Source of the DNA: Nectonema munidae
Taxonomy: Eukaryota; Nematomorpha; Nectonematoida; Nectonematidae
Assembly: GCA_030549495.1 (NCBI GenBank)
Contig: JAUIRK010000046.1
Coordinates: 617,567 to 681,566 of the forward strand
DNA: 64,000 nucleotides
Direction of reading: 5' to 3'
Below are positions 1 to 10,084 of the stretch, one piece after another (positions within the stretch are counted from its first letter, which is position 1; each line of letters begins with the position of its first letter). Both the position numbers and the translations under genes were made by a program. The notes beneath the pieces are model-generated. The model searched no databases and had not been told where the DNA came from. It saw only the letters and a list, made by a program, of their open reading frames with translations.

Positions 1-714
1 TTCCCTATAAAATCAGTTTATTAAATTCATAGTATAAAATAATGCACAAAAAAGTAGAATGCTTTTTACTTGTATGTAAGAATAGAAGATTTATTGTGGT
101 GAATAAAACTATACACGTAGCATAGTTCTCATAAGCAATGATTAAAAGTATAATGCAGACCAAATTTTATAATAAAGGAAGTCGGAGGCGATTAATTTTG
201 TTCCGACTACAGTGCCTTGGTTCAAACACAAATGACCACAAAGTTATGGCAGTTCTTAGCTCAACTCGTCGACGTCACAAAGGTATCATCGGGGTCTAGT
301 TTAGTTTAGTTTAGTTTGTAAGTTGGTTTGATACGCCACTTCGGGATTTTTTTTCATTTTTTTTTCCATCGGGATGTAAAAGGGACTTTGATTCAAAAAC
401 TATCAGAAAAAAAGGCACCTGTCTCTAAAAGACTTGCTTTACTTTAATAACTTCATATCTTATGAGAATGTAAAATTTTTCATATTTTAATAATGATAGC
501 GATGGAATACTCGAAATGTCAGTAGTGGTCTATGTATTGGGGGATTTTAATTTATGTCAATGTGTGTGAGAAAGATGCGTAGTCGTCGTCTATAATTAAA
601 ATTTTATCACAGGTTGGAGGATTTATGAAAATGTTTTAAATGGCAAGTTCTTAGGTGTTAAGAATAAATTATAGAAACAAAGGAACGAAAGAAATAAGCA
701 CAAAATGACATCAT
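1..714. other. AT-rich flank downstream of AP1 sigma
   Basis: No coding exon that I can support. A short TTTAG repeat lies near 297-318. On the minus strand an AG followed by a short open stretch near 575-595 could be a final AP1 sigma exon, but I could not confirm it. Confidence 0.4.
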
Positions 715-885
715 TCAAAATGGAAAGAGAGGTAAAAGATAGCAAACTTCTTGAATGGCGTCTTGATCTGTTATTGCTTTGATGAGAGATTTCTTGCTGG
801 ACTCTTGCAACTCACCACCCATCAATAACTCGTCCAGCACAAAATACGCTTTCTCAAAGTTGAAAATGATGTCAAGTTCGCACAC
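715..885 (-). CDS. AP1S1: AP1 sigma exon 4 (possibly last)
   Basis: Begins after CTTTGTAG with [15 protein letters not shown], then a [15 protein letters not shown] stretch matching the adaptor family. It stays open to a TGA at 715-717, adding an unusual [10 protein letters not shown] tail. A GT straight after the AIQE codons could instead be a splice donor to another exon. Confidence 0.88.
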   Translation of the reverse strand: MCELDIIFNFEKAYFVLDELLMGGELQESSKKSLIKAITDQDAIQEVCYLLPLFPF

Positions 886-3800
886 CTACAAAGAGAAAAA
901 GGTTGATAATGGCTTCTTAATTCCTTATTAAAATGGACGACAAGACACCATGCTATTTTATGTGTATAATAGTCAGTTGAAAAAAATTAATTATATTTTC
1001 AAAAACCAAAAATTCTTTTTTAGTAATGGCAAAGATTAAGTAGCATGAGCTGTTGGTGGAAGTGTAGGGTATTTTTCGAGTCATCCTCGTTTAATTCTTC
1101 GTCAGAAAAGTTATGGACAAGTATTCTTCTCTTGGAGACAATACGGAATAGTGAAATGAAAGAGTACCCCTACTTTACGTTCATTATAGGGATTTAAATT
1201 CCCAAATCTACAATATATAACAATTTTTAAATAAAATTAATTTCAAACGCTACTCTAAAATCAATTCTCAGTTTTTTGATTTATTTTAAAAAAATATTTA
1301 AAAAATGCAAACCATAGAAATTTAAGATTGACAGAAAGAAAAGTTAAAATGCCCCTTAATAAAATTGCAAAGAAAGATTTGCCTGATAAAAAAAACTAAA
1401 TCTAAGTTTTATAATTCCACCAAATTAAAACCCAGTGGCCTACGAAATGAAAACAAAGTGACGCAGGAACGTTTTTTACCAGGGGGTGAAAAATATGTAG
1501 ATTATATTATCTTGAAAAAAAGTTCAATTATTATTATTGAACTGCTCCAATCTACGTTCTTTTGTTTTGCTAAAAACTTTCATAAGTTTTTCGATCGTAT
1601 TTTTTGCAAAGTACGTTTTATTTATGTGTATAAACGCATAATGATTTAAACGGCGATGTGGCATTATAATACGATTCCATGTTTTCAAGCGTAAACAGTG
1701 CGCTAAAGTTTCTCTCGTTGGAAGTAGCGTTAAAATTTATGGAATGGCTTAATTGATAGTCTGACTGAGTGATCTCCATTTTAAAAGATACTGTCTAATG
1801 ATAAAGACAGTTCATCACTGGTATTGTAACGTCAGGCAAAAAACTTGATTTCTGGAGAAACTGTCTTTAAGTCAAAAATAAATACCAAGATTTGCCTCCT
1901 TTAGACGAAACATACCGAAATCATCATAAACTTAAATATAATATAAAGAGTGCAAAAACCCATTTTGCACCCTCAAAATTGGCTAGAGGATGCAACCTCA
2001 CCCCCTATTCCAGGGGCTATGAAAGCAGAGAGGGATGCTTGACTTGTGGGGCACAATTTATTTGTATTAATAATTCATTAATGAAAATGTGATAAAATAT
2101 CAGTCTTTAAGAATAAGGGATGCTATAGTTCTCTTCATACTTCAAACTAAATACCTGCATTATTCAGTATTTGGAGAAATGAAGTGTTGGCACAACTTTT
2201 AAGGAGCGGCCAAATTAATTAGCATTCACTCCAGGCGGTACTACTTCTGCTTTATACGTACGCTACTAGGTTCGCGCACATTCCAAACATCCAGGGGCCG
2301 CCATATAAATTTGAGCATGGAACACAGTTTTAGCTATTAATCGTTTATTTTTATTTTATGCTTGGACTATCTTAGTGTTATCAGGGATGAGGAGCAGTAG
2401 GAAAATATCCAATTCCGACTCCTAGTACTTACAAAAATTCTACTCCGACTCCTGATCAGGAGCGGATCTAGAAGATAATAATTTACCACATGGCGATTTC
2501 ATAATATTTCTTTAAATAAATTTCCCCTGAATTTTCTATCTGCAAAATCATTGTGAATGAAGATGCATAGAGTATTGCCTTGGAGTATTACTCTTTTTAC
2601 ACCTAGAACATTGACTCACATCATGTGACGGATGTGAAATACGACCTTTCTTTCACAAAGGGGAAACTAATTGTGATTGAACTATACACTGATGTCCTGA
2701 AAAATGGGCAGTGGAAGAGAGGGAGGGGGAGGGGGGTGATCGCAGTACATAATACTTAATAAATAACCCCCAACTTCGATGAAAGAAGCGCCATTCATAT
2801 GCTTACATTTACATACATTAAAAAATACATACTCAAAAAAATTCGACTTCCAAATTTTATTAAATAAGGACTTGGATTCATAATCCCTTTAAAATGTCGG
2901 AATCTAACTGTGCAACCATGTTCTATATTGTTAGCGCTAACATTTGGATTAAAAAAATTGTTAACACTTTGGCTTACGATTCCAGAATTTTATTAGATAG
3001 CGATTACGACTACCCCTATACCTTTAAAAGATGCAACTCCACCCACTCCGACTCCATAAATATGATATTTTCATCATGATGATATTTTTACCTCATTCCA
3101 TTTATCTGATTTCAGCTTTACGTTAACAAAATTCTGCAGTTCTCAGTTAAAAACAAAAGGTTCATTTATGGTTGCCACTGATTAAATTGATTTTTTAACT
3201 TTCTAAAATCAAAAAACAGATGAAATCAGAAAATGACAAAGGTAATTTGAAAAATTATGAAGGAGAAATGTAAGAAAATATGCTTTAAGTTCAAGTTTTT
3301 GAAAACGAATCGCCTGCTTATCTTTTCAATGAATTTTATATCCCAAAAAGACCATTTTTATTATTGGGATATGGGTGTCTTATTGCGCCTGAAAGCGTTA
3401 TGAATGAATAGAGAGAAATAAAACGCACATTTGCGTTTAAAAGTCAACAAACACTCTCATACATCAAAAAAACGATTACAAGAAATCTGTCAAATGGACG
3501 TGTCGTAAAGCAAAAATGACCAAAATTTTAAAAGTAATACACAATTCGTAAGTTTCATAAAACGTGGTTACGTAAAACGAGGTATGCGTGTATTCATACA
3601 AATTAGAATGCCCGGAAGCAGAGGTGAAAAGTAAATAATCATAAGTAGAAAAAATAAATCTACTTTCTCTACATTTAAAAGTGAAAACAAAAAGAAATGA
3701 GAAGAGTTTGTTTAATTGGGAGAAAATTGAGTGCTGATTCTTGAACTGATACCGTCTTTATAAATTAGAAATTAAGCTCAAATAATCATTTAACTTTGAA

Positions 3801-5865
3801 AATATTGAAAACATCTTTTTAAGGAAGTTAATTATATTAAAAAAAAAGCAAGGGTTATTCATGCATTCATTTAAATCGAGAATAGGGAAATAACGCGTGC
3901 ATATTAGATAAACATTTTCGACAATACTAAGTTTTTTTGAGTTTGCTTGAAATAATAATTATGCTTCACCAAGAATACTTGCCTTAAATTTATAAAACTA
4001 TAAAAAAAAATGATAAAGTAGTTTTGAGAAATATCGAAATAAAATTCTCTACCTAAAAAAATTCATGAAATTGAAAAAATATTCAAAAAAGAGGATGAGT
4101 ATCCTTAAAATTTGAGAAAATTAATAAATTAAAAAAAAAATTCCCAATCTAGTACAAGAAAGACTTTGCTTCAGCATTATTATTATTTGTTCTCGAAATT
4201 GTAATACTCTATTCAAAAATGAGGAAGCCATTGTACCTCCGTGTGAGAAAGAAGAACAGAAAAATCAGCACCCATTTCTTCACAAATCATTTTAAAAACT
4301 CTTGAAGCTCTTTAGATAAGTTTTATAATCTTAACAACGACCGTGAGTACTTGTTGAATTTCAAATGGTAGAGTTTTCATTGTCCTTCCTCAGAGAACAA
4401 GTACTCCTCCTTCAAAATTTCTTCAAGGTAGCGAACATAAAAAAGAAGTTGAGAGCACGATGCAAAACCTGTAGTGTCATCAAGTTGCAATGCATAAATG
4501 AGGCTACACTTCACAGCACTCATAAACACATACGATGCAACAAAAAAAGGATTAGGAAAGATGAAGTTATTTCATTACAAGCACAAAATATGTTAATAAA
4601 AACTATCATGCTCTTCAAATGCCATTCAAATTCTATTTCACACTTCATTTGTTGAAAATATTGCCATTAAGGAACAATAGCATTCATACATAGATTCAGT
4701 AACATTAACAACTTGCTTTGTTTCATTACTTTTATAATTCTAAAATTTTTAATGACTCCAAGAGAAACTTTAAACGACCCACTAGGGGGTCGTGATCCCC
4801 AGGTTAAGAACCACGGATCTAAGCTACTCCATGTGTAAAAACACCAGCTGTACTTAAAGTTTCATATATTGATAACCCCATTTAAAAATTTTCTACCCAC
4901 AGCAGCCACCCCCCCCCCCCCCCTCCCTATTTAGGTTCCGCAAATACGGATGCCTGGATACCCGCAGGGCGCAGAACCTAGTATGTGCATTTAAAGGCAT
5001 AGAAAAAAAACAAAGAACTTACACTACCGAAATATTTGTCCAACACTTCAACGTATCTGTGTATAATTTCAAGAGTTATTAATTCGTTGTCATCTTTTTC
5101 TATGGCACAACAAAAGTACAGACTTGCATACCTAAAAATGTATCAGCTTTATTTAACGTATAATATTCAATAAATATAGTTATTTATATCCCTTTCTCTT
5201 ATCAGTATAAATAAAATACCTCAGGGGATCCATTCAAGAATTGGAACCTGTGTAACGTAAAATCTGTGATGCTTAACCACTTAAAAATTAATTTTCAAAT
5301 ATTTGCGTATTTTCAATAACGAATTAACAAGCTAAATGACTGGCTAGATAGCTAACTAACTATTGCTATAATAAAACTACTAGTGCTGGATTGTTTACAA
5401 AGGTCAGAAAGCTTGCATAGTTGTCTTCTATAGAGATGGCACACTTAATCACTTCTAATCTAGATCTAATACCTACTCAGACAATCTCACACGTTAATTA
5501 GACGATTGTTTAACAGTTAGGCGTTAACTGCAAAATAATCTAAATATTTTTATCTTCAAGATCAAAATCAAATTGCTCACCCTGATGTTGGAAACCACTT
5601 TTATAAACTATAATATAGAGCAACGATAATAATCAAATATAAAAAGAATAAGCAAAATAAGTAGTAATTAAGGGTATAAAACTGACCTTTTGTAAACAAT
5701 TTTCATATCTCTCCATTCTAAAAAATTGCACATTTTAGCTTTTCGATTAATAACAAGAGTCATTAATTCTCTTAGGTAACGTTTTTTTTCTTTCTCACAT
5801 TTTGCAACATTCCACTTCTGTAGTCGAATTTTGCCTTGTCGACTAAATAATAGAATGAACTTAAT
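715..5865 (-). CDS. AP1S1: AP-1 complex subunit sigma (clathrin adaptor small chain), first exon missing
   Basis: The small chain of the AP-1 adaptor, a longin-fold subunit that packs against gamma-adaptin and recruits cargo and clathrin at the trans-Golgi and endosomes. Three minus-strand exons are seen: 5687-5865, 5023-5131 and 715-885, joined in frame (179 and 109 nt, then phase 0). Exon motifs are [60 protein letters not shown] and [15 protein letters not shown], all family signatures; the EWRD and CCAIE motifs favour AP-1 over AP-2 or AP-3 sigma. Splice sites are GT-AG (GTCAGT, GTAAGT). The known genes place the initiator Met in a tiny first exon; I could not find it, so it lies above 5867. 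The C-terminus after AIQE diverges from the usual ending. Either it reads through to the TGA at 715-717 or it splices once more at a weak GT. The 4.1 kb intron holds transposon debris. Confidence 0.93.
886..5022 (-). other. AP1 sigma intron 3, transposon debris
   Basis: 4.1 kb of intron. It holds short GGAGTC-rich pieces (about 2385-2465 and 3000-3062), a CAGGAGCGGATC sequence at 2457 that resembles a hAT terminus, a poly-C tract near 4911-4922 and the ZBED-like hAT relic at 4160-4816. I see no other exon. Confidence 0.6.
4160..4816 (-). mobile_element. ZBED/SCAND3-like hAT transposase relic with one terminal repeat
   Basis: A decayed hAT DNA transposon. Reading the minus strand, two stretches resemble the ZBED5/SCAND3-type transposase: one around 4370-4490 with [18 protein letters not shown] and KEEYLF, and one around 4205-4330 resembling the family's CEEMG...HTEVRWL segment (here [10 protein letters not shown]). 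The part between them is missing and several stops and frame changes are present. At 4775-4816 the plus strand ends in GGTTAAGAACCACGG next to an imperfect GGGGGTCGTGATCCCC palindrome. This is the usual terminal repeat of this hAT group and is correctly placed upstream of the minus-strand gene. I found no partner terminus at lower coordinates, so the other end looks lost. Confidence 0.6.
5023..5131 (-). CDS. AP1S1: AP1 sigma exon 3
   Basis: 109 nt between TTTTTAG and a canonical GTAAGT donor. It encodes [11 protein letters not shown] through LDKYFGS. It completes the Arg codon split from exon 2 and ends in phase 0. Confidence 0.94.
5687..5865 (-). CDS. AP1S1: AP1 sigma exon 2
   Basis: The exon starts after TTTTTTAG and ends at AAAAG|GTCAGT in phase 2. 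It encodes about 59 residues from the longin N-terminal strand ([11 protein letters not shown]) to IVYKR. No in-frame ATG precedes it, which agrees with the Met being on a separate exon. Confidence 0.93.
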
Positions 5866-6182
5866 CTAAAAAAGTAAGGTTTTAAATTTATTTAAAGATT
5901 CAGTTGAAAAAGGAGTATCTGCGAATTTTTTAGTTAAAAAATTTTAATTGAAAAAATAGGTATTCGTGTATATTAAAAGTAGTTTAGTTAAGATATTTAT
6001 AGGAAAGTTCACACAGGCCGCGCTATCAATCTATTTTGGAGGGCAAGAATATCTCATCAGTAGAGTTGTCAGAAGTCTGACCCAAATAAGGCCCGAACTA
6101 TTTCTAAAGGGGTGGGAGCAGCAAAGGAGAAGGGTTCAAGTAGGTGGGTAGATGAAAATAGGGAGTAGCAAGGGAGGGAGGG
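5866..6182. other. Unassigned upstream sequence
   Basis: Lies 5' of the AP1 sigma exons on the minus strand. It contains purine-rich GGGAG repeats at 6165-6185. No exon or element is supported. Confidence 0.4.
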
Positions 6183-6190
6183 AGTAGGAT
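6183..6190. repeat. Left target-site duplication of the hAT insertion
   Basis: AGTAGGAT, identical to 9659-9666 and directly abutting the terminal repeat. Confidence 0.85.
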
Positions 6191-6644
6191 CAGGGGCGCA
6201 CATCCAGGGGGCGACCGCCCCCCCCCCCCAATAATTTTCTATAAGTAAGAGTTGCTGCTTGTTTATAAAACATGTATGAAGAATGGAGACTTTCGAATCA
6301 ATCAAACATCACATGCCAAGCTGGTCTGAAATTCCTATCGAACATATTTTACAGACGATGCGTGAGAGCTATATAATAATAATCCATTGCTTCAATATGC
6401 ACACAATAAGTCAGCAATGTTTATCACAGTGTCTCCTCTTTATAGTATTTTTGGGCAAACACATGTTGATGATCCACTAGATTTTCTCATCTTCTGTCAC
6501 AGTGATTCTATTTCTCTTTCTGTCTCCTCTGTTTTTCTCTTCCGCTTTCTCTGCTAAAACTCAATCATTCACTCAAACTCTCTTCTTTCATTCAAGCCTT
6601 CTTTTCTTGTTAAGCCTTCCTATCTCATTCAGTTCTCTTCTCTC

Positions 6645-6849
6645 CAGTGACGTAGCTAAGCTGGGCATGAGGGGCCGTGCCCACACTCCTATGTACCGCA
6701 TGGTGCCCCATGCAACTTATGCGATATCAGTTTTTGAAAATTTCTCCAATGAAAGGATCAAGAAAGTATACAAAATGTTGCTCACGTTTTTTGTATTTAA
6801 ATTGTGCCCCCCCCCCCCCCCCATTAACTTTTTTCTGGTTACACCACTG
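6645..6849. mobile_element. 205-bp hAT MITE
   Basis: Starts CAGTGACGTAGC and ends GGTTACACCACTG, so the termini are imperfect inverted repeats of CAGTGRYGTARC type. The flanks CTTCTCTC (6637-6644) and CTTCTATC (6850-6857) match at 7 of 8 positions, as expected of an ageing hAT target duplication. A poly-C tract sits near 6808-6822. No coding capacity. It is nested inside the larger hAT insertion. Confidence 0.78.
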
Positions 6850-7847
6850 CTTCTATCTAATTTACATTTAGAGTTAAATTAAAATAGTTTCCAATTGTTA
6901 CAATTTTATATCGATGAATATTGTAGACTCGCGCTAAGAATTTTTTTCAACAAACGTCATTTAATCTTTATCAATACGTTTGTTACATTTGAAAACTTTT
7001 ATTTTTTCGAGTCAAGAAATTTTTTTAATAGTTATTTGGGAATGAATATTTTGACTAGCTGTTAAAAGCAAGAATACTCTATTTTCTTAATATTTGAGCA
7101 GAGATATCTTTTTTAATGTTCGATTGTTAAATTTTATAAGTAACACTGTACAATGTACATTATCAAATACCTTTTTTAAAGAAAATTTGTTAATTATTAT
7201 AGTAAAAATATAATATCGAAACAAAACGTTTCAGTTGTTAAAAATGTACTTGATCTATTATTTATGACAGCTGTAGAATTTTATTTTTAGACAAATATTC
7301 AAAAAACGCAATGGTTTTCTTTTCTCGTATACTTTGATTTATGTTAGTTTGGTCCTCGGACATTTCGCCCCATTATTTTCATAAGACAGTTCGTCCCATG
7401 GACAATTCGCCCCATTATTTTCATAGGACATTTTGTTTCATGGACAATTCTAAAAAATTAAGAGATAAAATGATTAATTAGAAATAATTTAATAGAGATA
7501 AAATAAACAAGAATATAAAATTTTTTAATAATTTTACACATTTAATAAGCAAAAATGGATGAAACAAATAGCCTATGAGACAATTTGTCCAGGGGCGAAA
7601 TGTCTATCGACCGTTAGATTAAATAATTTTTTAATTAAAAGGGCTAGCTACTTAAATGTTGGCTTTTGCTGTTTATAAAAATTTGAAAATATCAAAATAA
7701 ACTCTAAATCTTTATGCCTCCTATTATTTTGTAATTATTCTGAGAACAGACGGTCCCATTTTAAAATAGTGAAAATTGCTTTATTAGTTTATTTTCTTTC
7801 CTTTTTCTCTTATGTTAATTATGTAGCAAATTTTTCAATTTTAGGTA

Positions 7848-7990
7848 AAAGGTACAGCGGGTGTATTTTTGTTGACAAGGCACTGATGTACCGCTTATGT
7901 CAAACTATGAACAAATTCGTATCGATGAGGAATCGAATCCAGAGGCTTCCGTGCTAAGTCCATGATCTCAACCAACCTGCCATGCCACCC
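7848..7990 (-). repeat. tRNA-derived SINE copy 1
   Basis: On the minus strand the head begins GGGTGGCATGGCAGG (A-box-like) with a B box GGATTCGATTCC near 7940. A body follows with CATAGTTTGACATAAGCGG and AAAAATACACCC. Shares head and body with the copies at 34271-34420 and about 41307-41435. Confidence 0.65.
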
Positions 7991-9145
7991 ATAGAATATG
8001 CTTTAGGGGGGTACGTCAAATTAGTTTCCAAAAACTTAAGTTCTACCCTAAAATTTTTTAGTTTTTGTTGAAGCTCTATAACTTTTTCTGATAAACTTTT
8101 TTTCCTTAAAATTTATTATAAAAGGCAAATCATTGCAAAATGTTAAAAGTTATTTTACTTTTTGTGGTTTGTATCAATTTAGCTTTTAAACTATTTTTGA
8201 ATGATGCTGAGTAAAATGAAATAATACGATCTTAATTTTTTGTTTGCACAATTATAATTTCATTTTATACACTTGCACCTGAATCAATCACATTTTTTCA
8301 TATAAACATCGCAGGGTGTCTAGTAGACTCTTTGCCTTTAGACTACATTCACTCATAAAACCATCTAACCTTCAGTTATTTCTTTTCTCTATGAATCAAA
8401 TATCCTTTCATCAATTCCTGCAATGTGCCTGGTAGACTACTTTATTTTTCAAATGAAAAGCCTATTCCACCCCCTAACAATTTTGGATTTTTTTAAACTA
8501 GTGTATATTCTGCAAACTTAATTAAAAAATTTTCGCTGGAATTATAGTATTTAAATTCACAAATTTTGTAAAAAAAAATAAGTAGTCTTATAAATTTAGG
8601 ACTTTAGGTATGCGCTGAATACTCTCTATTTTAAAGGGTCGACAGACATTTTGCCCCATAGACAATTCGCCCCATAGATGATTCGCCCCATAGACAATTC
8701 GCCCCATGGACAAATTGTCTCATAGGCTATTTGTTTCATCCATCTTTGTTTATTATATGTGTAAAATTATTAAAAAATTTTATATTCTTGTTTATTTTAT
8801 CTCTATTAAATTATTTCAAATTAATTATTTTATCTGTTAATTTTTTTTATCACTTTTAAATAATTTTAAATTATTGATGATGAAATTGAAGAAAAAGATA
8901 ATTACAATGATATTACAATTACAAGATATTAATTTTTATTTTGTTTAAAAATTTTAAATATTTGTTTCATTTATAAAATAATTGCCTTTCAAAAAACAAT
9001 TCTTAAAAAAACTAAATAAAATTAAAATATAGCTATTTTTATTGAGATGAGTTGTGATATTAGGCAAAACGTTCATATGCCAAACCGTTTTACGAAAAAT
9101 GGTATTATGAAAAAAGCGTAAAAGAGTCTAAAAAAATTGAAAAAA

Positions 9146-9314
9146 CGGTTTTATAAAACAATAGTGCTAAATGATTATTTTATGAAAATAATGGGGCAAA
9201 TTGTTTTATGAAAATAGATAGGCGAATTGTCCATGAGACAATCTATTTTCATAAAACAATTTGCCCCATTATTTTCATAAAATAATCATTTAGCACTATT
9301 GTTTTATAAAACCG
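9146..9314. repeat. Perfect 74-bp inverted repeat with 21-bp spacer
   Basis: The left arm 9146-9219 and the right arm 9241-9314 are exact reverse complements by my reading, separated by AGGCGAATTGTCCATGAGACA minus its last base plus spacer bases at 9220-9240. It lies inside the right arm of the foldback element. Exact identity implies recent origin or conversion. Confidence 0.85.
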
Positions 9315-9658
9315 GCGAAAAAATGTCTTATGAAAATAATGGGGTGAATTGTCCATGAGACAAAATGTCTTATGAAAATAATGGGGCGAATTGTCCATGG
9401 GACGAACGGTCTTATGAAAATAATGGGGCGAATTGTCCTATGAAAATAATGGGGCGAATTGTCCATGGGACGAACTGTCTTATGAAAATAATGGGGCGAA
9501 TTGTCTTATAAAAAAAATGGGGCGAAATGTCTGAGGACCTTTTAAAGGATTGCTTGAATATTTGGTCTCCCGTGGTATTTCCAGACCACTAATTTTGAAA
9601 ATTGCAACAAAAAAATTTCGCCCCCCCCCCCCAATAATTTTGAGGATGTGCGCCCCTG

Positions 9659-9666
9659 AGTAGGAT
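9659..9666. repeat. Right target-site duplication of the hAT insertion
   Basis: AGTAGGAT, identical to 6183-6190. Confidence 0.85.
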
Positions 9667-9711
9667 GGCCCCAAAATTTTTAATCCAGATGTGACCGCTA
9701 ACAATATAGAG

Positions 9712-10084
9712 CAGGGTTGTTGCGCAGTCAGAGATTTTAAAAGGAAATGAATGTGAATCCATATTTAATAAAATTTAGGAATCAGATTTTTTAACCCGTT
9801 ATCGACCAGAATAATCAGACAATATCTAATGCAAAGCAGATTTGTATTTAAAAGCATTAATAAACGCAGACGATTTTATTATTGTAATGTCGACATATGT
9901 CGACTGTGGTCGATGACCGGTTAAGTTTAATTTCTGTAAGCATACAAAATGCCACTTTTTTAGTTGACGGAGGGAGTAGGAGTTGCGTTTAAATATTTAT
10001 TTATTTTTTTAAGTATATCGAATCAGATTTCGATTTTTCTAAATGCTTGGCAAGTGATATTTTCCCTCAGACTGCGCAACTCTG
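9712..10084. mobile_element. hAT-like MITE with GTTGCGCAGTC termini, split by another MITE
   Basis: Left end CAGGGTTGTTGCGCAGTC and right end, read in reverse complement, CAGAGTTGCGCAGTCTGAGG: near-matching inverted termini. The inner part carries GGAGTAGGAGT-type sequence. No matching 8-bp duplication is left. A piggyBac-like MITE sits inside at 9795-9920. Confidence 0.55.
9795..9920. mobile_element. piggyBac-like MITE copy 1 (TTAA target)
   Basis: Inverted termini CCCGTTATCGACCA and CCGGTCATCGACCA, flanked on both sides by TTAA (9791-9794 and 9921-9924), the piggyBac target. It shares GAATAATCAGAC and ATATGTCGACTGTGGTCGAT with the copy at 39709-39805. Confidence 0.75.

Larger units (their letters stand above)
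7351..9539. mobile_element. Foldback-type element with arrays of short repeats in long inverted arms
   Basis: The outer ends match as inverted repeats GGTCCTCrGACATTTCGCCC (7351 onward and its complement ending at 9539). The left arm (about 7351-7615) and right arm (about 8636-9539) are also inverted copies further in, for example the stretch with TAGCCTATGAGACAATTTG at 7575 and its complement near 8705. Both arms are built of units resembling GGGGCGAATTGTCCATGGG and CTTATGAAAATAAT; the right arm has many more units (9180-9535). The central kilobase is AT-rich and contains a SINE. No transposase is visible. Composite inverted arms of short units are the hallmark of foldback elements. The mobilising enzyme is unknown. 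Confidence 0.75.
6191..9658. mobile_element. hAT-type insertion with perfect 8-bp target duplication, filled with nested elements
   Basis: The ends are a perfect 15-bp inverted repeat, CAGGGGCGCACATCC at 6191-6205 and its complement at 9644-9658. They are flanked by identical 8-bp duplications AGTAGGAT at 6183-6190 and 9659-9666. A CAG start and an 8-bp duplication are diagnostic of the hAT superfamily. Both ends carry a long C/G tract next to AATAATTTT. The 3.47 kb inside is mostly other insertions: a small hAT MITE at 6645-6849 and a foldback element at 7351-9539 holding a SINE. Removing them leaves about 1.07 kb with no recognisable transposase, so this looks like a non-autonomous hAT element later used as a landing site. 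Confidence 0.85.

Noticed and set aside
4365-4655. 96-codon open plus-strand stretch
   Set aside because: It is antisense to the ZBED-like transposase relic.
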